Shown: positions 8,788 to 16,695 of the stretch, one piece after another
Layout of the letters: every line of letters begins with the position of its first letter
Numbering within the stretch: the stretch's first letter is position 1
NCBI RefSeq assembly: GCF_019890935.1
Contig: NZ_CP082333.1
Location: forward strand, 1,700,001 to 1,764,000
Source of the DNA: Exiguobacterium acetylicum
Lineage (GTDB): Bacteria > Bacillota > Bacilli > Exiguobacteriales > Exiguobacteriaceae
Direction of reading: 5' to 3'
Length of the DNA: 64,000 nt
Translations under genes and position numbers: made by a program
The notes under the pieces: model-generated
What the model saw: only the letters and a program-made list of their open reading frames with translations
Databases searched by the model: none
What the model was told of the DNA's origin: nothing

Positions 8788-8805
8788 TATGAACCAACTA
8801 TGAAC
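8788..8805. promoter_or_regulatory. Direct repeat, candidate OmpR-type regulator site
   Basis: Two exact copies of TATGAAC (8788-8794 and 8799-8805) are spaced with an 11-base period, the geometry of winged-helix response-regulator sites. They lie about 50 bases upstream of the efflux adaptor start, in the region where its promoter must be. Confidence 0.45.
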
Positions 8806-8845
8806 AAATGTAAAAAAAGTGGTTGGATCAGAAATAAAAACGCAA

Positions 8846-8874
8846 TAGACAAAATTTTCTAAAAATAATACACT
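8846..8874 (+). promoter_or_regulatory. SigA-type promoter of the triple-permease cluster
   Basis: TAGACA (8846-8851) and TACACT (8869-8874) are separated by 17 bases and stand 34 bases before the ATPase start at 8909, facing the plus strand. The -35 matches 5 of 6 and the -10 matches 4 of 6 consensus bases. Confidence 0.45.
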
Positions 8875-8908
8875 AAACATAACCAAATTATGTAAAAGGA
8901 GTGGTCAT

Positions 8909-9604
8909 ATGGATATTACCTTTCAAGATATTTCGCATACATTTGAACGAAGCGGTGTCCGGACCGATGTCTTGCATCAACTAAACGGTCAGTTTTCGCA
9001 AAGTGAGGTGACGGCACTCGTCGGTCCATCCGGGTCTGGAAAATCAACGTTCCTGAGTCTCCTTGGTTCGCTTGATCGTCCGACGTCCGGGCAGATCCTC
9101 TATGACGGGCAGGACATCACGTCTTGGAAGAACAAACGGTTATCGCAATTCCGCTCGCAAGAGATCGGCTTCATCTTCCAGCAGTTTCACTTATTACCGG
9201 CACTGACGGTGTCCGAGAACTTAAAGGTCGCCTTATTAAAGCAAAAGACCTCTTTCAATCAAGATGATCGGATTCTCGAGCTGCTCGAACGGGTTGGACT
9301 CGACGATAAACGGAATGCTTTACCGGCTCAATTATCCGGTGGACAACAACAACGGGTGGCGATCGCCCGTGCCCTGCTTCATCATCCGCAATGGATTCTC
9401 GCGGACGAGCCGACCGGTAATCTCGATTCCGTGACCGGTGACGCAATCTTCGAGTTGTTACTAGAGCTGCATCGTGAAGCTAAATGTGGCGTTTTATTTG
9501 TCACACACGACCTAGAACTCGCCGAACGTGCCGACCGGATTCTCTTCATGCAGGACGGACGAATCGTTGAAGATCGCCGGAAGCGCACGGTGCAAAGTGT
9601 CTAA
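8909..9604 (+). CDS. ABC transporter ATP-binding protein (LolD/MacB type)
   Basis: 231 residues with Walker A GPSGSGKST, Q-loop FQQFHLLP, signature [15 protein letters not shown], Walker [13 protein letters not shown] and H-switch FVTHD. It is the only ATPase in the 8.9-19.9 kb plus-strand cluster, so by position it is the likely motor for all three large FtsX permeases downstream. AAAAGGAGTGGTCAT gives the ribosome site. It is divergent from the MacA-type efflux operon, with 168 bases between the two starts. Confidence 0.93.
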   Translation: MDITFQDISHTFERSGVRTDVLHQLNGQFSQSEVTALVGPSGSGKSTFLSLLGSLDRPTSGQILYDGQDITSWKNKRLSQFRSQEIGFIFQQFHLLPALTVSENLKVALLKQKTSFNQDDRILELLERVGLDDKRNALPAQLSGGQQQRVAIARALLHHPQWILADEPTGNLDSVTGDAIFELLLELHREAKCGVLFVTHDLELAERADRILFMQDGRIVEDRRKRTVQSV

Positions 9605-9631
9605 GTACTGTTTATAGGGAGGTGTTCCACG

Positions 9632-10405
9632 TTGCACACGTTTCGTGCCAAATTAATCACGAGCTTCATCGGCTCAATTGTCGTTTTTCTGTTGCTATCG
9701 GTATCGACGCAGTCCGCGTATGAAGCATTTCAGAATGCGGACTTCTCGGAACAGGAGACGACGATCGTTCGGGGATGTGGAAAAGATACATTATCAAATC
9801 TGCTATTTTCAAAATATAATTGCCAAGACGATGGCATAATTGACGAAGATTCTGAAGGTGAGATTTTAGGTATAAGTACAGGTAAAACGGAAAAAGTGGA
9901 TGGAACAGCACGTGGAAAAGCCAATGCTACCAAGTCGCCAGGCTTTTTGGAATCAGCCGAAGAAAAGGCAGGCTCTAGTTTTTCGATCATCCTTCTCTTG
10001 TTGCTTCTTGTCGTAAGTTTCATCATTTATTTTGTAATCAAAAAACGAAAGCGACTCACAGGAAAACATACTTTAGACATTACGGAGACTATGGAAGATC
10101 AATCAAATCTTTCTTTCAAGAATAAAACTTCGTCTAAAACAACTCAGTCTATGCCTACTCCTCCTATAGAATCATTACGCCTGATGCTATTTGATTTTAA
10201 CCAACGATTACCACGTGCCCTTCAGCGACGAAGTCACGAATCGTTGACAGACTGGACAGAGCGCATTCATCTGGTGACGCCACTCTCCCCTTACTTCGTC
10301 ACCCGCTACGCAGCGCAAGCAGAAGTAGAAGCACTCGATGCACAAGCGATTCACCATTTCGAACAAGATCTTGCGCGTTATTTAAAGACGCAGCTCTCCC
10401 AATAA
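9632..10405 (+). CDS. Two-TM membrane protein with DUF4129-like C-terminal domain
   Basis: 257 residues, TTG start behind AGGGAGGTG. TM1 is at about residues 8-26, followed by an extracellular segment of some 90 residues with two Cys, then TM2 around 117-136 (FSIILLLLLLVVSFIIYFVI), and a cytoplasmic tail whose end (FNQRLPRALQRRSHESLTDW, then an Arg-Tyr-Ala helix) resembles the DUF4129 tail found after transglutaminase-like domains. The protein coded at 26024-26728 has the same layout and a clearly related tail. It lies between the ATPase and the first large permease and is probably an accessory subunit of that exporter; this is inference from position. Confidence 0.6.
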   Translation: MHTFRAKLITSFIGSIVVFLLLSVSTQSAYEAFQNADFSEQETTIVRGCGKDTLSNLLFSKYNCQDDGIIDEDSEGEILGISTGKTEKVDGTARGKANATKSPGFLESAEEKAGSSFSIILLLLLLVVSFIIYFVIKKRKRLTGKHTLDITETMEDQSNLSFKNKTSSKTTQSMPTPPIESLRLMLFDFNQRLPRALQRRSHESLTDWTERIHLVTPLSPYFVTRYAAQAEVEALDAQAIHHFEQDLARYLKTQLSQ

Positions 10406-10424
10406 CAAGCAAAGGAGACTACAT

Positions 10425-13070
10425 ATGTTACGCTTCGTCATCAATCAATGGCGCCGGCAGCGCGGGAAGTTCATCCTGACGCTCGTCGGTGCCCTCATCA
10501 TCAGTGCCGGACTCAGTTTGATGTTCAATCTTACCGACTCCAGTCAAGGAACGGTCGAACAGACGTTACAAAAAAAATGGTCGTCTGCGTATGACATCGT
10601 CGTCCGACCGAAGGGAAGTCAGCTTGCAAGTGAGTCGAACGATTTACTGGAACCGAACTATTTGAATGGAATCGATGGTGGGATTTCCTTCAAACAATAC
10701 GAAACCATCAAGAAAATGAACGACATTGCCATTGCGGCACCGGTTGCTGTGATGGGTTATGTCAAACTTGGCTTACGCGTTGATGGGCAATGGGACGTTC
10801 CCGATAAACCTGGCTTTTACCGTTTGAGAGAAACGCTGACATCACCTAACGGTTTCGGGGAAAAAATCCTAAGCGACGAAGCCGTTTATAGTGTCAATGG
10901 CAATCAAAACGCACGAGTTGCTGATATACCAGGAGTCTTTACAACTAAGTCCACGTCGCGAATCATCTATCCTCGAACATTCAGCTTGCTGGTGGCAATT
11001 GATCCTGAAGCTGAAGCCAAGTTAGTAGGTCTTGACCGTAGCATCATTCCTATAAAAGGAAATAGTCGCTATTTTACTAAAAATGATAAAGCAACCGAAA
11101 AAGCAGATCCAAATACGATACCAATTCTTTTAAATCCAAATTCATTCAATCAAGGGACTTTTCAGTATTCAATCGAACGACTAGATGTTCCATTCGGTAC
11201 ACAAAAACAACAAAATACATTTTATTCAAAGATTCCAAAGGATTTTACACCTGCGTTTGAGATGCTGAATGAGATTCCAAGTAAAACAATCAAAAAATTT
11301 ACGATCTCTTCAAAAGATGTTGAGCAAAAATTTTTTAACACTTTAACGAATACTTCAACAAAAAATATCCAATCATCACGATTGGATGATGCAACGATTG
11401 CTGATTACTTACAACTCGAAATCACAACTGGACCGCTAACGTACCAATCTGAAAAAAGTCCGTATGCCGCGCGTTGGTCAAATGCCTATCAAGTTGAGAG
11501 TCAGAAAATTCAAGTCACGAATCCATTTTTAAAGGATATAAACTCTTTACCTAAAACCGGATATCGTTCCACGCATTCGTTAGAAAAAAAAGTAAAAGAC
11601 ACTATGGGTAGCGGGAATGATATTTATTATTCTCCCGGCTTTTCAATGAATGTCATCGGACTTTATGATCCTAACAAAATTCGTGTATCAAAAGATCCAC
11701 TTAATGAGTTACCGATGGAGACATATCGTCCTTCTTCAGCTGATCTGGTCTTAGATGCAAACAGAAAACCAATCAATCCAGCTAAATCTATCAATACTTC
11801 AGGCGACCCAGTCGGATTACTGACTAACTCACCGAATATGTTGACGACTTTAGACAGTGCACAGCAATATCGAGGCAACAAATCGATCTCATCGATTCGT
11901 CTAAAAATTAAAGGTGGCGAAACACTCAGCGAAGAGTCCGATCAACTCTTACAACAAATCAAAGCAACCATCGAGAGAGATCCTGGTCTTGTCGCTACGA
12001 TCACTAAGGGTTCTTCCCCACAACCGGTCGTCACGAAAGTCGTCGAACAAGGCAAAACACTCGGTTGGATCGAACAACCATGGGTTCATATCGGTGCTGC
12101 GATGACGATTTTCCGCGAGACGAGCGTCGGGTTCTCCGGTGTCATCTTCGCGATGCTCGCCGTCGCGATCGTCTATGTCCTCGCGACGAGTTATGTTTCG
12201 ATGCTCGCCCGCCGGAAAGAATTTGCCGTTTTACTCGCACTCGGCTGGCGGACGAAGGATCTCTACAAAATCGTCTTGATTGAGGCGGCGATTCTCGCCG
12301 GATTCGTTTCAACAATCGCCCTGATCGTCGAAGGGATCTTCTCATATGTCCGTAACGAAGCGATGAACGGCTGGAGTCTTCTCTGGATCGCGCTGTTCAG
12401 TCTCGTCATCTACCTGGCAGGTGCGACGTGGTCAGCGTGGACGATTCGCCGCATCTCACCGTACGAAGCGATCAAGACCGGTGAATACGCGAAAGCGGCT
12501 CGTGTCGGACTGAAACTTCGTTCGACCGTGACACTTGCACTAAAGGAACTGATCGGGAAATGGAAGCGCAATAGCCTGTCCGTCCTCTCGATTGCTTTAC
12601 CGACAGCTCTCTTAACCTTCTTCCTGTTCGTGACATTCCATTTACAAGGTGTCCTCTATACATCGTGGCTCGGACAATTCGTTGCCCTGCAAGTCGGTCC
12701 AATGCATTACGTAACGATGGGTGTTGCAATTACGATCGCCATTTTAACGACGGGTGAGATCATGTGGCAAAACGTCACCGATCGCCGTGCTTCACTCGCT
12801 GTCTTAAAAGCACTCGGCTGGACGAACGGTGCGATCCGACAGTTGATTGTCCTCGAAGGTTTCCTTGTTGGTCTGATTTCTGGAGTCATTGGGCTGATTG
12901 TTGCCTACACGACGATTTATGTCTTATACGACCTTGTTCCATGGAATGAGCCTTTGTTGATTGGCGTATCGCTCGCCTTACCGATTCTGTTCGGTGTCAT
13001 TGCGGCGTTCATCCCAGCACAACTGGCCGCACGTGTTCAACCGTATCAAGAACTAAAGGACGCAGGATAA
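10425..13070 (+). CDS. Large FtsX-family ABC permease, copy 1
   Basis: 881 residues. TM1 at about residues 15-37 (FILTLVGALIISAGLSLMF), a very large extracellular region up to about residue 545, an FtsX domain with three membrane segments around 560-690 and the coupling motif RRKEFAVLLALGWRTKDLYK, and a second FtsX half (four segments) to the end with RRASLAVLKALGWTN. Residues 1-112 and about 412-881 are nearly identical to copies 2 and 3, while 113-411 have diverged strongly. The middle part has lower GC and Asn/Lys-rich coding. AAAGGAG precedes the ATG. This is probably an exporter or a lipid/peptide-sensing permease working with the ATPase at 8909. Confidence 0.85.
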   Translation: MLRFVINQWRRQRGKFILTLVGALIISAGLSLMFNLTDSSQGTVEQTLQKKWSSAYDIVVRPKGSQLASESNDLLEPNYLNGIDGGISFKQYETIKKMNDIAIAAPVAVMGYVKLGLRVDGQWDVPDKPGFYRLRETLTSPNGFGEKILSDEAVYSVNGNQNARVADIPGVFTTKSTSRIIYPRTFSLLVAIDPEAEAKLVGLDRSIIPIKGNSRYFTKNDKATEKADPNTIPILLNPNSFNQGTFQYSIERLDVPFGTQKQQNTFYSKIPKDFTPAFEMLNEIPSKTIKKFTISSKDVEQKFFNTLTNTSTKNIQSSRLDDATIADYLQLEITTGPLTYQSEKSPYAARWSNAYQVESQKIQVTNPFLKDINSLPKTGYRSTHSLEKKVKDTMGSGNDIYYSPGFSMNVIGLYDPNKIRVSKDPLNELPMETYRPSSADLVLDANRKPINPAKSINTSGDPVGLLTNSPNMLTTLDSAQQYRGNKSISSIRLKIKGGETLSEESDQLLQQIKATIERDPGLVATITKGSSPQPVVTKVVEQGKTLGWIEQPWVHIGAAMTIFRETSVGFSGVIFAMLAVAIVYVLATSYVSMLARRKEFAVLLALGWRTKDLYKIVLIEAAILAGFVSTIALIVEGIFSYVRNEAMNGWSLLWIALFSLVIYLAGATWSAWTIRRISPYEAIKTGEYAKAARVGLKLRSTVTLALKELIGKWKRNSLSVLSIALPTALLTFFLFVTFHLQGVLYTSWLGQFVALQVGPMHYVTMGVAITIAILTTGEIMWQNVTDRRASLAVLKALGWTNGAIRQLIVLEGFLVGLISGVIGLIVAYTTIYVLYDLVPWNEPLLIGVSLALPILFGVIAAFIPAQLAARVQPYQELKDAG

Positions 13071-13139
13071 TTAATTCCTGTTGAGTAATAATTTTTATAC
13101 GTATGTATAGCTAACCAGTTGAACAATAGGAGGTTCTAT

Positions 13140-13421
13140 ATGAAAAAGAGGCTATTAAGAATCGCTACAGAAATTATTGTCGGTATATTAGTTTCTACAG
13201 TTCTATTTTCTTTCGTTATCTATTTCGGATATACAGAAGCCTCCGCACGCAATAGTGCAATAACTATCTTCGGATTAGAAATCTTTAATTTTGAAAATGG
13301 TACAGAAACTCCTAATTCAAACAATATGATGATACTCGGCAGTGTGTGTTCTTTTCTATTTGTCATTATTGGAGAGTTTTTATTCGGACGAAAGAAAACT
13401 GTTTTGAATAGAGCAACATAA
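13140..13421 (+). CDS. Small two-TM membrane protein
   Basis: 93 residues from the ATG at 13140, chosen because AATAGGAGG lies just before it; an ATG 21 bases earlier has no ribosome site. Two membrane segments are clear (IIVGILVSTVLFSFVIYFGY and MILGSVCSFLFVIIGEFLF) with a short extracellular loop of about 30 residues between them. Base composition is AT-rich compared with the flanking permeases. I do not recognise a family. It sits between permease copies 1 and 2 and may have entered the cluster separately. Confidence 0.6.
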   Translation: MKKRLLRIATEIIVGILVSTVLFSFVIYFGYTEASARNSAITIFGLEIFNFENGTETPNSNNMMILGSVCSFLFVIIGEFLFGRKKTVLNRAT

Positions 13422-13531
13422 AGAATCATTATCGATACTAATGAATGTGAAGGTATCTCTCTAATCATCTTTTCGAAATAATTGAAGACCGTATTATGTC
13501 ACTTTTTTTAAATGCATTTTAATATTTACCG

Positions 13532-13555
13532 GAGGGGCAACAGGCGTTGTCCCTC
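13532..13555 (+). repeat. Leader hairpin, copy A
   Basis: GAGGGGCAAC and GTTGTCCCTC form a 10-bp stem (one G-U pair) with an AGGC loop, 7 bases before the ribosome site of the NUDIX gene. The same element with conserved flanks, including the upstream TTAATATTT and the downstream TTCAC-GGAGGAAG, occurs at 16650-16673 before permease copy 3. Confidence 0.6.
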
Positions 13556-13574
13556 TCTTCACAGGAGGAAGTCT

Positions 13575-13991
13575 ATGTTCCCGACATCGATTTATTCGTT
13601 ATCAGCAGGAGCGGTCGTCTTGAATGACCAAAACGAGATTCTTTTGATCCAAGGACCGGATCGCGGCTGGGAGTTTCCGGGTGGCATCGTCGAGCCTGGG
13701 GAAAGTGCAGCTGACGGTATCATTCGCGAAGTCAAAGAAGAGTCTGGAATTGAGATTGAAATCGTGAAATTTTGCGGCATCTATCAAAACCTCGAGGCGA
13801 ATGTCTGTGCGACCTGTTGGCTTGCAAAAGCGATTGGTGGTCAACTGCAGACGAGCAGTGAAAGTTTAGCAGTCGGTTTTTTCCCGCTCGAAGAAGTGTT
13901 ACGACGCGTAACGTGGTCGAACTTCAGCGAACGAATCTTACATATCTTAGATGAACAGTCTCATCCATTTTTCGTAGCCTTTACCCCATAA
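13575..13991 (+). CDS. NUDIX hydrolase
   Basis: 138 residues from the ATG at 13575, which has ACAGGAGGAAG just upstream; the frame is open further 5' without a ribosome site. The Nudix box runs GGIVEPGESAADGIIREVKEESGIEI (only the key residues matter: G, E, R, E-x-x-E-E), all catalytic residues present. The family cleaves nucleoside diphosphates linked to another group; the substrate is not predictable here. It lies inside the exporter cluster, 15 bases before permease copy 2, and its leader repeats before copy 3. Confidence 0.85.
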   Translation: MFPTSIYSLSAGAVVLNDQNEILLIQGPDRGWEFPGGIVEPGESAADGIIREVKEESGIEIEIVKFCGIYQNLEANVCATCWLAKAIGGQLQTSSESLAVGFFPLEEVLRRVTWSNFSERILHILDEQSHPFFVAFTP

Positions 13992-14005
13992 AAGGAGGAA
14001 TGACG

Positions 14006-16633
14006 ATGTTCCGTTTTGTCTTAAATCAATGGCGCCGGCAGCGCGGGAAATTCATCCTGACGCTTGTCGGTGCACTGATCATCAGTGCCGGGCTCAGTTT
14101 GATGTTCAACTTGACGGACTCCAGTCAAGGAACGGTCGAACAGACGTTACAAAAGAAATGGTCGTCTGCGTATGATATCGTCGTGCGACCGAAAGGCAGT
14201 CAGATGACGACCGAGTCGAGTAAGTTACTCGAACCGAATTATCTCAATGGAATCAATGGTGGGATTTCGTTTAAACAATATCAACAAATCAAACAAATGG
14301 ATGCGATTGATATCGCAGCCCCGGTGGCTGTCATGGGATACGCCAATATTGGCATCTCGATTCCAAATCAAATCCACTTTCCGGATGAGCCTGGTATTTA
14401 TCGACTGAGTAATTCACATTATGGTGCTGGTGGATTTTCGAAAGAACTCATTGCACAGGATGGTGCCTACTTTTCAACTATGGAAGAGCCGCTCGTTCCT
14501 CCGAATACGCGATTGATCCATCTTCAAGATCCGAAAGGTTTTTCATCCATACAACCCTTTACCTATAGTCTTATCGTCGGAATCGATCCGGAGGCGGAAG
14601 CGCAACTCGTCGGTTTGGATAAGAGCATCCTCAATCAGAAGAAGTTTCGTTACTTCAACCAGGAGGATGTCCCCTCAGCCAGCAAGAAGAGTTCCAATGA
14701 ATTCAATATCCCGGTATTGATTAATCCAAAATCCTTCAATACGGGGTATAGTCAATTTAAGTTAGAACAAGTTAACGTCGATCTGAAAACGAAACAAGCA
14801 CGCGACACATTTTATCAACGACTAGCTCAATCGAACGCTCCTCAACCTCTCGATCAAGAAAAACGAAAGATCATCCAAGACATTAAAGTCGATGCCTCTA
14901 AAGTCGAGAGCGCTTTTTTTGATTCCCTACTCGGTCAAAAAACTAAGGTATTTCCGCATTCGGAAGCAAATACTAACGCTCAACTCGTCGCCCAGACAGG
15001 CTCATTGACTTATCAAACGGTGAAGAGTCCGTTCCCTACACGATGGGAGAATGCTTATGAAGTACACACAGCACCTACTGCATTCAAAAATGCTATATTA
15101 CCATCCTCTTATCTTCCGAAGCGTGGCTTCCGGACGGTAGATTCTTATGAAATAAAAATGAAAAAATCGGATGGATCTGCTTTTAAGTCAATGAATCCTT
15201 ATCTGACGTTTAATGTCGTCGGTTTGTATGATCCGAACAAGATCAATGTCTCCAAAGATCCATTAAACGAATTACCGATGGAGACCTATCGACCATCGGC
15301 TGCGAGTATCGTACTTGACTCAAAAAATGAACCGGTCAATCCTGCCCAACCGATCAACACGACCGGGAATCCAATTGGTCTGTTGACGAACTCTCCAAAC
15401 GTTCTTACGACAGTCGATAGTGTCCAAGAGGTGATGGGCGATCAATCGATTTCATCGATCCGATTGAAAGTAAAGGGGGCTTCTACTGTCGGTGAACAGT
15501 CAGATAAAACCTTACAACGTATCAAGTCGGAAATCGAACAAGAGACTGGTCTTATCGCTACGATCACCAAAGGTTCCTCTCCTCAACCCGTCGTCACGAA
15601 GGTCGTCGATGACGAGAAGACGCTCGGTTGGATCGAACAACCGTGGATCCACATCGGCGCTGCGATGACGATCTTCCGCGAGACGAGTGTCGGGTTCTCA
15701 GGTGTCATCTTCGCGATGCTCGCCGTCGCGATCGTCTATGTCCTCGCGACGAGTTATGTCTCAATGCTCGCGCGCAGAAAAGAATTCGCTGTTTTACTCG
15801 CACTCGGCTGGCGGACGAAGGATCTCTATAAAATCGTCTTGATCGAGGCGGCGATCCTCGCCGGATTCGTTTCAACAATCGCCTTGATCGTCGAAGGTAT
15901 CTTCTCAATCGTTCGGAGAGAAGCGATGAACGGCTGGAGTCTCCTCTGGATCGCACTGTTCAGTCTCGTCATTTACCTGGCTGGCGCAATCTGGTCGGCG
16001 TGGACGATTCGACGGATCTCACCGTACGAAGCAATCAAGACCGGTGAATACGCGAAAGCCGCTCGCGTCGGACTGAAACTTCGTTCGACGGTGACACTCG
16101 CACTAAAGGAACTGATCGGGAAATGGAAGCGCAATAGCTTATCCGTCCTCTCAATCGCTCTCCCAACGGCACTGCTGACGTTCTTCTTATTCGTGACGTT
16201 CCATTTACAAGGAGTGCTTTATACATCGTGGCTTGGTCAATTCGTTGCCCTGCAAGTCGGTCCGATGCATTACGTGACGATGGGTGTTGCGATCACGATC
16301 GCTATTTTGACGACGGGAGAGATTATGTGGCAAAACGTCACCGATCGCCGGGCTTCGCTCGCCGTCTTAAAAGCACTCGGCTGGACGAACAAAGCGATTC
16401 GTCAGTTGATCGTCCTTGAAGGTTTCTTAATCGGACTCTTTTCCGGTATCGTCGGACTGTTAATCGCTTACACGACAATTTATACACTGTACGATCTTGT
16501 TCCGTGGAATGAGCCGTTGTTGATTGGCGTATCGCTCGCCTTACCAATTTTATTCGGTATCATCGCCGCGATCATTCCAGCACAACTGGCAGCACGTGTT
16601 CAACCGTATCAAGAACTCAAAGATGCAGCTTAA
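14006..16633 (+). CDS. Large FtsX-family ABC permease, copy 2
   Basis: 875 residues starting MFRFVLNQWRRQRGKF; the ATG at 14006 is preferred over the one at 14000 because AAAGGAGG is better spaced and the other copies start at the same residue. Architecture as in copy 1: TM1, an extracellular domain of about 500 residues, then two FtsX halves. The extracellular stretch between the conserved APVAVMGY and GLYDPNKI motifs shares only scattered residues with copies 1 and 3 (such as the IDPEAEAQLVGLDKSI segment), while the membrane parts are almost identical at DNA level. Confidence 0.85.
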   Translation: MFRFVLNQWRRQRGKFILTLVGALIISAGLSLMFNLTDSSQGTVEQTLQKKWSSAYDIVVRPKGSQMTTESSKLLEPNYLNGINGGISFKQYQQIKQMDAIDIAAPVAVMGYANIGISIPNQIHFPDEPGIYRLSNSHYGAGGFSKELIAQDGAYFSTMEEPLVPPNTRLIHLQDPKGFSSIQPFTYSLIVGIDPEAEAQLVGLDKSILNQKKFRYFNQEDVPSASKKSSNEFNIPVLINPKSFNTGYSQFKLEQVNVDLKTKQARDTFYQRLAQSNAPQPLDQEKRKIIQDIKVDASKVESAFFDSLLGQKTKVFPHSEANTNAQLVAQTGSLTYQTVKSPFPTRWENAYEVHTAPTAFKNAILPSSYLPKRGFRTVDSYEIKMKKSDGSAFKSMNPYLTFNVVGLYDPNKINVSKDPLNELPMETYRPSAASIVLDSKNEPVNPAQPINTTGNPIGLLTNSPNVLTTVDSVQEVMGDQSISSIRLKVKGASTVGEQSDKTLQRIKSEIEQETGLIATITKGSSPQPVVTKVVDDEKTLGWIEQPWIHIGAAMTIFRETSVGFSGVIFAMLAVAIVYVLATSYVSMLARRKEFAVLLALGWRTKDLYKIVLIEAAILAGFVSTIALIVEGIFSIVRREAMNGWSLLWIALFSLVIYLAGAIWSAWTIRRISPYEAIKTGEYAKAARVGLKLRSTVTLALKELIGKWKRNSLSVLSIALPTALLTFFLFVTFHLQGVLYTSWLGQFVALQVGPMHYVTMGVAITIAILTTGEIMWQNVTDRRASLAVLKALGWTNKAIRQLIVLEGFLIGLFSGIVGLLIAYTTIYTLYDLVPWNEPLLIGVSLALPILFGIIAAIIPAQLAARVQPYQELKDAA

Positions 16634-16649
16634 TATTTTATTTTGTAGC

Positions 16650-16673
16650 GAGGGGCAACAGACGTTGTCCCTC
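16650..16673 (+). repeat. Leader hairpin, copy B
   Basis: The same 10-bp stem as at 13532 (GAGGGGCAAC / GTTGTCCCTC) with an AGAC loop. It is followed by a CT-rich run and the GGGAGGAAGG ribosome site of permease copy 3. Stem bases are fully conserved; only the loop differs. Confidence 0.6.
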
Positions 16674-16695
16674 TCTCTTCACGGGAGGAAGGATT

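Noticed and set aside
12142-12345. Arg/Ser-rich antisense frames in the permease copies (also near 15705 and 18404)
   Set aside because: They recur at the same place in all three copies only because the permease DNA is conserved; Arg-rich low-complexity translation and no start signal.
13532-13555. Leader hairpin as a simple terminator
   Set aside because: No T-run follows and the ribosome site comes right after it, so termination is not its evident role.
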